A DNA stretch of 56,649 nt, taken from contig NZ_JSXC01000039.1 in NCBI RefSeq assembly GCF_000803215.1, positions 1 to 56,649 on the forward strand. The letters are read 5' to 3'. The DNA comes from Pectobacterium fontis. GTDB lineage: Bacteria; Pseudomonadota; Gammaproteobacteria; Enterobacterales; Enterobacteriaceae. The position numbers and the translations under genes were made by a program. The notes below the pieces were generated by a model that saw only the letters and a list, made by a program, of their open reading frames with translations, was not told where the DNA came from and did not search any database. Shown here one piece after another: positions 29,153-37,176 of the stretch; the stretch's first letter is position 1, and every line of letters starts with the position of its first letter.

Positions 29153-29959
29153 TTATGCTTTGATGCTGTCTGGCAGCGGCGCTTTCAGCCATTTTTCCGA
29201 CAGGCCGTTGAGCGTATTGTCTTTCAGCGCCTGTTCGATCAACGCATCGACTTTCGCTTTCAGCGCTGGCTCATCCTTCTTCAGCCCGATGTAGCACGGC
29301 GAATCTTTCAGCATAAACTTCGCTACCGGTGCTTTAGCCGGGTTCTGTTCAGCAATCGCGGCAACCACCAGGTTACCGGTGGCAACATATTCCACTTGCC
29401 CGGACAGATAGGCCGACAGCGTGGTGTTGTTATCTTCGTAGCGCTTAATCTGTGCAGCTTTCGGCGCGACATCCGTCAGCACCATGTCTTCTACCGCACC
29501 ACGCGTCACGCCAATACTTTTACCTTCCAGCGCATCAGACGACGTCAGCGTGCTATCTTTTGGCCCAAATACACCGAGAAAGAACGGCGCATAAGCGCGA
29601 CTAAAATCGATCACTTTTTCACGCTCGGCATTTTTGCCCAGACTGGAGATCACCAGATCGACTTTGTTGGTTTGCAGATACGGCACGCGGTTAGCGCTGG
29701 TTACCGGAACCAGTTGCAACTTTAGTTTCATCTCTTTCGCCAGATAGCGGGCGATATCGATGTCATACCCTTGCGGTTGCAGATCCGTGCCTACCGATCC
29801 AAACGGTGGGAAATCCTGCGGCACTGCAACGCGCAACACGCCACGCTTCTCGATATCCTGCAACTGATCGGCCATTGCGCTACCGGCCTGAACCAGTAAC
29901 ATTGCCGCGCCCATCATCGCCAGTAACCCTTTTTTGATGCCCAGTTTATTGATCAACAT
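29153..29959 (-). CDS. Hpx ABC transporter substrate-binding protein
   Basis: Family 3 periplasmic binding protein of 268 residues with a signal peptide of about 30 residues ending near GSAMA. The mature part opens with DIEKRGVLRVAVPQDFPPFG and includes the ligand-site region GYDIDIARYLAKEM and SRAYAPFFLGVFG. First gene of the hpx minus-strand operon, directly after a sigma-54 promoter and a dyad operator. It is a likely allantoate or ureide receptor, by context only. Confidence 0.86.
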   Translation of the reverse strand: MLINKLGIKKGLLAMMGAAMLLVQAGSAMADQLQDIEKRGVLRVAVPQDFPPFGSVGTDLQPQGYDIDIARYLAKEMKLKLQLVPVTSANRVPYLQTNKVDLVISSLGKNAEREKVIDFSRAYAPFFLGVFGPKDSTLTSSDALEGKSIGVTRGAVEDMVLTDVAPKAAQIKRYEDNNTTLSAYLSGQVEYVATGNLVVAAIAEQNPAKAPVAKFMLKDSPCYIGLKKDEPALKAKVDALIEQALKDNTLNGLSEKWLKAPLPDSIKA

Positions 29960-30014
29960 CGTCTCTGCCCCCGGTTAGTGTAATTGAAACGAAAGATTCT
30001 TTAAAAGCAATTAT

Positions 30015-30030
30015 TGAAACTATCGTTACA
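30015..30030. promoter_or_regulatory. Putative HpxU operator upstream of the hpx transporter operon
   Basis: TGAAACTATCGTTACA is a pseudopalindrome TGWAAC-N4-GTTWCA. It overlaps the predicted sigma-54 start point (about 30027) of the transporter-hpxJK operon. The same arrangement recurs at 31420-31435 upstream of the RpiR-type regulator. A half site TGAAAC lies 30 bp away at 29985-29990. Confidence 0.6.
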
Positions 30031-30037
30031 GATAGTA

Positions 30038-30053
30038 AGCAAGGAGTGTGCCA
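30038..30053 (-). promoter_or_regulatory. Sigma-54 promoter of the hpx transporter-hpxJK operon
   Basis: On the minus strand TGGCACACTCCTTGCT matches the sigma-54 consensus TGGCACRNNNNTTGCW at every fixed position, with the required GG-N10-GC spacing. The start point should be near 30027, giving a leader of about 70 nt. An enhancer-protein site was not recognised upstream. Confidence 0.85.
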
Positions 30054-30215
30054 GATTATATTTGCGCTTTTGCGCTATTGATGATGAGGGATCTGAGCGT
30101 TTTTTTAAACCACAGGATGGATATGCGATATCGGTGAAAAATGTCGCGCGTAATACTCAGGGCTGAACCTTATGGTCTTTATACGTTATTCGCGTCAAGA
30201 ATTACGCTGAGGTGA

Positions 30216-30408
30216 GCATGACCGCCGGATGAGCGGCATGGACGCCGCGAAAGTCAGCGCCGCGTCGGGAGCGCGTCGCTGGCGGTCCGGGTTGCGGGCA
30301 TGAACGCCGAAGGTACCGCGAAGCGGCGTGATTCCTCGCAAAAAGCCTGGGTTCATAGGGCAAGCGGCGTTTGAGCTGCCCTATGTCGGGCGTGGCGCTG
30401 TGTCACAA
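30216..30408. repeat. GC-rich non-coding block, probable dispersed repeat
   Basis: In the 597-bp gap 29960-30556, positions 30216-30408 are distinctly GC-rich beside AT-rich flanks and hold no supported gene. A perfect 9-bp inverted repeat CATAGGGCA (30354-30362) and TGCCCTATG (30377-30385) lies near its right end, and short CGCCGCG/GCGGCG motifs recur. It looks like a mobile or dispersed intergenic repeat, which only a genome comparison can show. Confidence 0.4.
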
Positions 30409-30556
30409 AAATAATCCGGTGCTATCACGCCCGAAACGATCTGCATGACTATATGACAGACCCACATGACGGCATGACACATAAGGGCATCAGAAGAGTA
30501 CCAAACATCAAACACGTCGCATCAAATTAGTGCATAAGCACCATCTCAATGCACCA

Positions 30557-31396
30557 TTATCGTTGTTCTAGCTCATCCAGTTCACCATAAAGATCCGCGA
30601 TCTGGTGAATGCGCTGGCGTCCGTCACGCAGCATCTCATGTAGCAACGCGTTGCTGATCACATTCACCAGACTCATGGCGGAGGCATAGCTGTCAAACGC
30701 CGAGACACTGTCCAACGGGACGCATAATGACCAGGTTGCCAGCGTCATCAGCGTATTGACCTGAGGTTCACACAATAACAGCACAGGCACGTCACGCTGT
30801 TGCAATTGTGCCAATAGCGGCTGAATCAGGCGTGGACGGCGGCGAAAAGCCACCACAATCACGACATCCTGAACCGTGAGATCGACCAGTTCTTCGGAAA
30901 GGGTCTGCCCCGGCTGCGCCAGCAGCGTGACCTGTTGACGAATCTGGAGCAGTTGTTGGCGCAGGTGCAGCGCCACCGGATAGCTATTGCGTAGCCCAAC
31001 CAGACACAGGCGCTGCGCCTGCATCAGCGCCTGAATCACGGCACCAAACTGTACCGGATCAATCTGGCTAATCCACTGGGTCAGATTCGCCATTTCCTGC
31101 TTGTAATGCCGCGCCAGCAGCGTATTCCCCTGCACGGCATCACGGTTATCCGCCAGCGGCATCCCGCTCTGGCGCAGCGTTCTTAACTCATCGCGCATGT
31201 CGCGGTAGCTGGGGTAGCCCAGGCGTTTGAACAAGCGGCTGACGGTCGCTTTAGAAACCCCGCTCAGCCGCGCCAGCTCGGCGCTGTTATAGCTAATCAA
31301 ATCGTCAAAATGATCGAAGATGAAATCCGCGACACGCTGTTCCTGCGGTGAAAGCTCGCTATAACGATCCCGTAATCGTTCATCTATTTGCATCAT
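30557..31396 (-). CDS. hpxU: RpiR-family transcriptional regulator of the hpx cluster
   Basis: Regulator of 279 residues: N-terminal RpiR helix-turn-helix (about 1-77, with LSPQEQRVADFIFDHF and LARLSGVSKATVSRLFKRLG) and a C-terminal SIS ligand domain (about 120-260). A second Met directly follows the first. It lies between the transporter-hpxJK operon and divergent hpxWXYZ, the position of HpxU in Klebsiella, described as a repressor of allantoate genes. The dyad at 31420-31435 just upstream suggests autoregulation. Confidence 0.85.
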   Translation of the reverse strand: MMQIDERLRDRYSELSPQEQRVADFIFDHFDDLISYNSAELARLSGVSKATVSRLFKRLGYPSYRDMRDELRTLRQSGMPLADNRDAVQGNTLLARHYKQEMANLTQWISQIDPVQFGAVIQALMQAQRLCLVGLRNSYPVALHLRQQLLQIRQQVTLLAQPGQTLSEELVDLTVQDVVIVVAFRRRPRLIQPLLAQLQQRDVPVLLLCEPQVNTLMTLATWSLCVPLDSVSAFDSYASAMSLVNVISNALLHEMLRDGRQRIHQIADLYGELDELEQR

Positions 31397-31419
31397 CGTC
31401 TCTCGTCCATTGCGCTTGC

Positions 31420-31435
31420 TGTAACATTTGTTTCA
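31420..31435. promoter_or_regulatory. Putative HpxU operator between hpxU and hpxW
   Basis: TGTAACATTTGTTTCA shows the same TGWAAC-N4-GTTWCA plan as the site at 30015-30030. It lies 24 bp upstream of the hpxU start codon, so it probably controls hpxU itself, and about 87 bp upstream of the hpxW sigma-54 promoter. Confidence 0.6.
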
Positions 31436-31521
31436 TTGCGCAGAACATAGCACAGGATGGTCAGGATGATACAGATACCCCGTCGAGTACGAATATCGAC
31501 TTTCCTATCGCATGAAAAAAC

Positions 31522-31537
31522 TGGAACGCCGTTTGCT
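31522..31537 (+). promoter_or_regulatory. Sigma-54 promoter of hpxWXYZ
   Basis: TGGAACGCCGTTTGCT has the exact GG-N10-GC spacing and differs from the sigma-54 consensus TGGCAC...TTGCW only in C to A at the fourth base. The predicted start near 31548 leaves a leader of about 48 nt before hpxW. Confidence 0.7.
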
Positions 31538-31595
31538 TATAGCTAGGGTTAATGGAACACCTCACACTGACCCTACATAAAAAAGGAATCCTGAA

Positions 31596-33182
31596 ATGAT
31601 GCAAAGTAATACCGCCCCGCTGGGCATGGCGGTGGCTCCTCATCATTTAGCCAGTGCCAGCGCATTGGCGATTCTGCGCGAAGGCGGAAACGCCATCGAA
31701 GCCATGGTGGCAGCCGCGGCAACCATCGCCGTGGTGTATCCACATATGAACGGGATCGGCGGCGACGGCTTCTGGCTGATTGTGCCGCCACACGGCGACC
31801 CCATCGCCATCGACGCCAGCGGTGCCGCAGGATCGCTGGCCTGCCGTGCGCTATATGAAGGGGAAAGCCGCATTCCCCATCGCGGCCCCAAAGCAGCGCT
31901 GACGGTCGCGGGCACCGTCGGCGGCTGGCAAGAAGCACTGACGTTTTCACAGGAGCTAGGCGGCACCCCGTTACCGCTCGCTCGTTTACTGTCTGACGCG
32001 ATTCGCTATGCGGCAGACGGCATTCCCGTCACGCAATCGCAAGAGGATGCGCTGACCCAGCGCTATCATGAACTGATTGATTCCCCTGCCTTCAGCCAAC
32101 TCTTTATGCCGCAGGGGCATGTCCCGCGAGCGGGCAGTCGCTTCACCCAGTCTGACTTAGCCGATACCTTGACGACACTGAGCATTGAAGGGCTGGACAG
32201 CTTTTATCGCGGTTCCGTCGCCGCGCGACTATCGGCACAGATGACACAACTCGGGATGCCGCTGACGGCTGACGATCTCGCGAACTACCGCGCCAAACGC
32301 ACCACACCGCTGGTGCTGAAACATAGCAAAGGCGATATCTACAATCTTGCGCCACCCACGCAAGGTCTGGTGTCGCTCGCGATCCTCGGCATAACCGACC
32401 ATCTGGACATGGAAGATCTGAACGATAGCCAGACGATCCACCGCATTGTCGAATCCACCAAGCTGGCATTTGGCCTGCGTGACCGCTTCATTACTGACCC
32501 CAAGCATATGACGCAGGATGTTCAGGTGCTGCTGGAAAATGATGCGCTTGGCGCACTGGCGCGGCAGGTCGATACCCGTAAAGCCGCACCGTGGGGTGAA
32601 GGCAAAGGCCCCGGCGATACGGTGTGGATGGGGGTGTGCGATAGCAGCGGCCTGTGCGTCTCTTTTATTCAAAGTATCTATCATGAGTTCGGCAGTGGCG
32701 TTGTGCTGCCGGGAACCGGCGTGCTGTGGCAAAACCGCGGTGCCTCGTTCAGCCTCGATCCGATGCACCTGCTGGCATTAGAGCCGGGTAAACAGCCTTT
32801 TCATACCTTAAACCCCGCCGCTGCACGCTTGTCCGATGGCCGAACCCTGGTCTATGGATCGATGGGCGGTGACGGGCAACCTCAGACGCAGGCGGCTCTC
32901 TTTATCCGCCACGTCCAGCAAGGGCTACCGCTGCAACAGGCGATTACCGCGCCGCGCTGGCTGCTGGGCAGAACCTGGGGACAGGCCTCCGACACCCTGA
33001 AGATCGAAGATCGCTTTAAACCTGCCACCGTGGACGCACTGCGCCAACTGGGTCATGACGTCGAACTATTGAGCAGTTTTAGCGAAACCGTCGGCCACGC
33101 GGGTGCCATCGTGCGGCACACCAACGGCATGCTGGAAGGGGCTTTCGACCCACGCAGCAACGGCAGCGCAGCAGGCTTCTAA
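31596..33182 (+). CDS. hpxW: Oxamate amidohydrolase (gamma-glutamyltransferase-like Ntn hydrolase)
   Basis: Ntn-hydrolase of the gamma-glutamyltranspeptidase superfamily, 528 residues; Klebsiella HpxW hydrolyses oxamate to oxalate and ammonia at the end of the uric acid/allantoate route. It lacks a signal peptide, unlike most periplasmic transpeptidases, and keeps NGIGGDGFWLI near the N-terminus. The predicted nucleophile that becomes the N-terminus of the small subunit is T342 in GPGDTVWMG. The loop YGSMGGDGQPQ near the C-terminus fits the family. First gene of hpxWXYZ. Confidence 0.87.
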   Translation: MMQSNTAPLGMAVAPHHLASASALAILREGGNAIEAMVAAAATIAVVYPHMNGIGGDGFWLIVPPHGDPIAIDASGAAGSLACRALYEGESRIPHRGPKAALTVAGTVGGWQEALTFSQELGGTPLPLARLLSDAIRYAADGIPVTQSQEDALTQRYHELIDSPAFSQLFMPQGHVPRAGSRFTQSDLADTLTTLSIEGLDSFYRGSVAARLSAQMTQLGMPLTADDLANYRAKRTTPLVLKHSKGDIYNLAPPTQGLVSLAILGITDHLDMEDLNDSQTIHRIVESTKLAFGLRDRFITDPKHMTQDVQVLLENDALGALARQVDTRKAAPWGEGKGPGDTVWMGVCDSSGLCVSFIQSIYHEFGSGVVLPGTGVLWQNRGASFSLDPMHLLALEPGKQPFHTLNPAAARLSDGRTLVYGSMGGDGQPQTQAALFIRHVQQGLPLQQAITAPRWLLGRTWGQASDTLKIEDRFKPATVDALRQLGHDVELLSSFSETVGHAGAIVRHTNGMLEGAFDPRSNGSAAGF

Positions 33183-33208
33183 CTATGAATCAACCGGGAG
33201 AACATCGC

Positions 33209-33406
33209 ATGACGACAACCGCTATCGATAGCGACACGTTGGCCGCCTATCTTCAGAATATGGAAACGCTGCTGGCACTGCCACTGAGTCAGGAACGACA
33301 TCAGGAACTTTTAGTGCAGTTCAGCCGTATCCACGCCATGGCACAGCCGCTGATGGCGTTTCCGCTTGATGAACATCAGGAAATCGCCGGGGTGTATACG
33401 CTATGA
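33209..33406 (+). CDS. hpxX: AtzG-like small amidase partner subunit HpxX
   Basis: A 65-residue protein of the AtzG-like/DUF4089 type (YLQNMETLLALPLSQERHQELL, with a C-terminal FPLDEHQEIAGVY). In the cyanuric acid pathway AtzG is a small subunit needed for the amidase AtzE, much as GatC serves GatA. The ATG at 33209 has a GGGAGAAC ribosome site; an in-frame ATG at 33185 has none. It overlaps the amidase gene by 4 bp, consistent with a 1:1 complex. Confidence 0.8.
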   Translation: MTTTAIDSDTLAAYLQNMETLLALPLSQERHQELLVQFSRIHAMAQPLMAFPLDEHQEIAGVYTL

Positions 33407-34797
33407 GTGTACCGGCCAGAACAACCTCATCATTATCTATCCGGCAGATTCAACAAGGTTTGCAGGCTGGCACGTTCTCCGCCAGCGAACTTGCACAACA
33501 GGCGCTGAGCGCGATTGAGCAAACCAACCCCCCCCTCAATGCCTACACCCATATCACTGGCGAGCGCATGCTGGCAGAGGCTGCGCGTATTGATGCATGC
33601 CATCAACGCGGGGAAACCTTGCCAGCGCTGGCCGGCGTGCCTTATGCCGTCAAAAATCTGTTTGATGTTAGCGGTGAAACCACGCTGGCTGGTGCCGAAC
33701 TTCTCAGCCAACGCCCACCCGCCGCGCAGGATGCTTTTGCCATCCGTCAGCTTGCTCATCAAGGCGCGCTACTGTCCGGCATGTTGAATATGGACGCCTA
33801 TGCCTACGGCTTTACCACCGAAAACAGCCATTACGGCCCCACGCGTAATCCACTCGACACACAGCGTATCGCTGGCGGCTCGTCTGGGGGATCGGCTGCC
33901 GCTGTCGCCGCCGGGCTGGTTAACTTTACATTAGGCAGCGATACCAATGGTTCGATCCGTGTTCCCTCATCGCTGTGCGGGGTTTTCGGGCTAAAACCGA
34001 CGTTTGGCCGTTTATCGCGTCACGGTAGCCACCCCTTTGTCGCCAGCCTCGATCACATTGGCCCCTTGGCACGCCGCGTAGACGATCTGGCATTAGTCTT
34101 CGACGCCTTACAGGGCCGTGATAAGTACGATCGTTTTCAGGCTGAACGGGAAACGCAGCACACCGCCGAACACCTGGAAACGGGTAGCGACGGGTTACGC
34201 TACGCGGTGCTGGAGGGCTATTTTTCGGAGTGGAGTCGCGAGGAGGCAAAAATTGCCGTTCGCCAGATCGCACAAGCGCTGGGCGCACAGGACAGTTTGA
34301 CGCTAACCGACGCCACACTGGCACGTAGCGCGGCTTTTATTCTGTCGGCCAGCGAGGGGGGAAACCAGTATTTGCCAGATTTGCGCACACAGCCTGAGCG
34401 TTTTGAACCGCTGTCTCGCGAACGCCTGCTGGCAGGTGCCATGATCCCCGCCGCCTGGTATGTGCAGGCTCAGCGCTTTCGCCACCATTTTCGTCAACAG
34501 GCGCTGGCGCTTTTTGAGCACACCGACCTGCTGATCGCCCCCGCGACACCCTGCTCCGCCACACTGATTGGGCAGGAAACCATGCACATTAATAATACCG
34601 ACCTACCCGTTCGCGCCAGCATGGGCATGCTGACACAGCCGATCTCTTTCGTCGGCTTGCCCGTCGTGACGGTGCCCGTGGCAACCGCGAGCGGCCTACC
34701 GATAGGTATTCAGATTATTGCCGCGCCGTGGCGTGAGGATCTGTGCCTACGCACGGCGTGGGCGCTGGAGCAGCAGGGAATCACCTATACTTTATGA
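33403..34797 (+). CDS. hpxY: AtzE-like amidase HpxY
   Basis: Amidase-signature family hydrolase, 464 residues. The Ser-cisSer-Lys triad is visible: K84 in YAVKNLFD, the cis-Ser in GGSSGGSAAA (158-167) and the nucleophile S184 in SDTNGSIRVP. The TNG in place of the common TGG also occurs, as I recall, in AtzE. With HpxX it probably cleaves an intermediate between oxalurate and oxamate; the exact reaction is not proven. Third gene of hpxWXYZ. Confidence 0.82.
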   Translation: MSVPARTTSSLSIRQIQQGLQAGTFSASELAQQALSAIEQTNPPLNAYTHITGERMLAEAARIDACHQRGETLPALAGVPYAVKNLFDVSGETTLAGAELLSQRPPAAQDAFAIRQLAHQGALLSGMLNMDAYAYGFTTENSHYGPTRNPLDTQRIAGGSSGGSAAAVAAGLVNFTLGSDTNGSIRVPSSLCGVFGLKPTFGRLSRHGSHPFVASLDHIGPLARRVDDLALVFDALQGRDKYDRFQAERETQHTAEHLETGSDGLRYAVLEGYFSEWSREEAKIAVRQIAQALGAQDSLTLTDATLARSAAFILSASEGGNQYLPDLRTQPERFEPLSRERLLAGAMIPAAWYVQAQRFRHHFRQQALALFEHTDLLIAPATPCSATLIGQETMHINNTDLPVRASMGMLTQPISFVGLPVVTVPVATASGLPIGIQIIAAPWREDLCLRTAWALEQQGITYTL

Positions 34798-34808
34798 GGA
34801 AAGAAAAG

Positions 34809-35195
34809 ATGTTACCTGAGGATATTAACCAGCCGGATGTGCTAGCCGACGTGACTGAGGCTTTCTATCGCTACGAAAAAGCCTTAACCGGTAATGATAT
34901 TGCGGTACTGGATGAACTGTTCTGGCACGATGAAAAAACGGTGCGCTACGGCGCGGGGGAAAATCTGTACGGGATTGAGGAAATCCGCGCTTTTCGCCTC
35001 GCTCGTCCTTCTGCCGGTCTGGACAGAACCCTGCGTAATACGGTCATCACCACCTATGGGCATGATCTGGCCGTCGCCAGTACGGAATTTACCCGCACAG
35101 GCAGTACCAAGATCGGTCGCCAGATGCAAACCTGGGTCAAAATGCCCGAAGGCTGGCGTATTGTCGCCGCCCACGTCAGCCTGATGAGCGAGTAA
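34809..35195 (+). CDS. hpxZ: HpxZ, DUF3225 NTF2-like protein (AtzH relative)
   Basis: A 128-residue protein of the NTF2/SnoaL-like fold, DUF3225, with the typical LTGNDIAVLDELFWHDEKTVRYGAGE opening and TWVKMPEGWRIVAAHVS end. Its relative AtzH in cyanuric acid breakdown is a decarboxylating amidohydrolase that prevents dead-end products. The ATG at 34809 was chosen because GAGGAAAG lies just upstream and the longer frame from 34743 runs into hpxY. Last gene of hpxWXYZ, followed by a strong hairpin. Confidence 0.85.
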   Translation: MLPEDINQPDVLADVTEAFYRYEKALTGNDIAVLDELFWHDEKTVRYGAGENLYGIEEIRAFRLARPSAGLDRTLRNTVITTYGHDLAVASTEFTRTGSTKIGRQMQTWVKMPEGWRIVAAHVSLMSE

Positions 35196-35210
35196 TAAAA
35201 AGAATGACAA

Positions 35211-35238
35211 ACACAAGCGCAGCCCAGTGCGCTTGTGT
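35211..35238. terminator. Hairpin at the end of hpxWXYZ
   Basis: ACACAAGCGCA (35211-35221) pairs perfectly with TGCGCTTGTGT (35228-35238) around a 6-nt loop. No T run follows on the plus strand, so termination is inferred from stability and position. It also ends the small minus-strand gene that faces it. Confidence 0.6.
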
Positions 35239-35432
35239 CAATGGTCAATCATCGGATTGTCAGCCGGGTTAGGTGCGACTGACGCCAGATCATATTTGCC
35301 ATCGACAAGCACATATTCACCTGAAGCCAGCTTACGCTTTATCACATCACACGCCGCCATTTGCCATTTTTTCGACAATGCCCTTATTTCTCTTTCTGAC
35401 ACTGCCTCGCAATTATCAAAACAACTCAACAC
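35238..35432 (-). CDS. Small hypothetical protein, possible orphan gene
   Basis: A 64-residue frame with a GTG start (an internal ATG could start a 41-residue form). The sequence SEREIRALSKKWQMAACDVIKRKLAS followed by EYVLVDGKYDLASVAPN reads like a compact helix-plus-strand domain, and codon choice looks protein-coding. I recognise no family. It faces hpxZ across a shared hairpin and could be intact, or the 3' remnant of a longer gene. The flank to the right is AT-rich and shows no continuation. Confidence 0.4.
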   Translation of the reverse strand: MLSCFDNCEAVSEREIRALSKKWQMAACDVIKRKLASGEYVLVDGKYDLASVAPNPADNPMIDH

Positions 35433-35877
35433 ACCGACTTACAAATGGCATTATCCATGCAAAAATGACAACTCTATTATTCGGAACACTCTCATTTATT
35501 GATGGAAATTAATACAACCATTTCACCCATTATATCTTTGCTATAGTGTATAAAATACCGACAGTTATCATAAGTAAAAAATGGACTCACGTCGGTCTAT
35601 TTGAGTGTCTATAATCCAAAAATCGTGATTTATTTACCCTATTATTCGATTAGTGAAATTCACTATAAATGGTGATGTATTCACAATCAAAAAAGGTTAT
35701 ATCAGCCACTAATTAAACACGTAATAATAAACAGGTAAGATATTGTTATAAAAAGAATTATACTTCAAATAAAAAATCATAAAGATCACATAAATCATGA
35801 GAATAACGTAGCGATAATCGTGTTGGAATTATCGTAAATAGGGGGCTATCGAGAAACACCATTGAGGCAACAAAGGG

Positions 35878-35905
35878 TTGTCTCAGAATCTGAGTATGGT
35901 AGGGT
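35878..35905 (+). promoter_or_regulatory. Osmotically regulated proU promoter
   Basis: A -35 TTGTCT (35878-35883) and a -10 TAGGGT (35900-35905) are 16 bp apart. As I recall, the E. coli proU sigma-70 promoter has TTGCCT and TAGGGT with the same spacing. The leader to the proV ATG is about 60 nt. The upstream gap 35433-35877 is strongly AT-rich and likely bound by H-NS; I see no gene in it. Confidence 0.7.
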
Positions 35906-35973
35906 AGATTATGTTTAATCATTATCAGGGCTAGGTTATAGAATTATAAACGACACAGGAAAACAATAATTTC

Positions 35974-37176
35974 ATGGCAATTAAACTTGAAGTAAAACAT
36001 CTTTATAAGATATTTGGTGAGCACCCAGACAGAGCATTTAAACTGATTGATAAAGGCCTGAGTAAAGATCAGGTATTTGAAAAAACAGGGCTTACTGTTG
36101 GGGTGAAAGATGCCAGTCTGGCCATTGAAGAAGGCGAGATATTTGTCATCATGGGATTATCCGGTTCCGGTAAATCGACCATGGTACGCCTTCTCAATCG
36201 TCTGATCGAACCCACTCGGGGTCAGGTGCTGATCGACGGTGAAGATATTTCTGCAATATCCGATACCGCGCTGCGCGATGTCCGTCGCAAGAAGATCAGT
36301 ATGGTGTTCCAATCCTTTGCGCTCATGCCGCACCTGAACATTCTCAGCAACACCGCGTTTGGTATGGAACTCGCTGGTGTGCCGAAAGCGGAGCGTGAGC
36401 AAAAAGCGCTGGATGCCTTACAGCAGGTGGGTCTTGAAGCCTATGCCGCCTCTTACCCGGATGAGCTGTCCGGCGGGATGCGGCAGCGTGTCGGTCTGGC
36501 TCGCGCGTTAGCGAATAACCCCGATATTCTGCTGATGGATGAAGCGTTCTCCGCGCTCGATCCACTGATCCGCACGGAAATGCAGGACGAGTTGGTCAAA
36601 CTCCAGTCCCGTCATCAACGCACTATCGTCTTTATCTCGCACGATTTGGATGAGGCGATGCGTATCGGTGACCGGATTGCCATTATGCACGGCGGTGAAG
36701 TGATTCAGGTCGGTACACCCGATGAGATTCTGAATAACCCCGCCAATGACTATGTGCGCACCTTTTTCCGCGGTGTCGATATCAGCCATGTCTTTAGCGC
36801 CAAAGATATCGCCCGCCGTCGCCCGGTAACGTTGATTCGTAAAACACCCGGTGTGGGGCCGCGCTCTGCGCTGAAAATCCTTCAGGATGAAGACCGTGAT
36901 TACGGTTACGTGCTGGAAGGTGGGAAACGCTTTATTGGCGTCGTCTCGATTGATTCACTGAAGCAGGCGCTGAAAGAACAGCAGCCGCTGGAACAGGCGT
37001 TACTCCCCGAACCTGCTCCCGTGCCCGCCGATATGTCACTCAACGAGCTGATTTCTCAGGTCGCACAGGCTCCCTGTGCCGTTCCTGTCGTCGGCGAAAA
37101 TCATGAGTACATTGGCATCATTTCCAAAGGGATGTTGCTACAGGCACTGGATAAGGAAGGAGTGACCAATGAGTAA
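35974..37176 (+). CDS. proV: Glycine betaine/L-proline ABC transporter ATP-binding protein ProV
   Basis: ATPase of the ProU osmoprotectant importer, 400 residues as in E. coli. Walker [10 protein letters not shown], the proU-specific signature [15 protein letters not shown], Walker [14 protein letters not shown], and two C-terminal CBS domains (about 280-398) that tune activity to ionic strength. The stop overlaps the proW start by 8 bp. Confidence 0.97.
   Translation: MAIKLEVKHLYKIFGEHPDRAFKLIDKGLSKDQVFEKTGLTVGVKDASLAIEEGEIFVIMGLSGSGKSTMVRLLNRLIEPTRGQVLIDGEDISAISDTALRDVRRKKISMVFQSFALMPHLNILSNTAFGMELAGVPKAEREQKALDALQQVGLEAYAASYPDELSGGMRQRVGLARALANNPDILLMDEAFSALDPLIRTEMQDELVKLQSRHQRTIVFISHDLDEAMRIGDRIAIMHGGEVIQVGTPDEILNNPANDYVRTFFRGVDISHVFSAKDIARRRPVTLIRKTPGVGPRSALKILQDEDRDYGYVLEGGKRFIGVVSIDSLKQALKEQQPLEQALLPEPAPVPADMSLNELISQVAQAPCAVPVVGENHEYIGIISKGMLLQALDKEGVTNE

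Noticed and set aside
28520-29725. Open frame of 401 codons on the plus strand over the hpx permease and binding-protein genes
   Set aside because: Antisense to two well-supported transporter genes; Gln/Arg/His-rich shadow composition with no recognisable domain.
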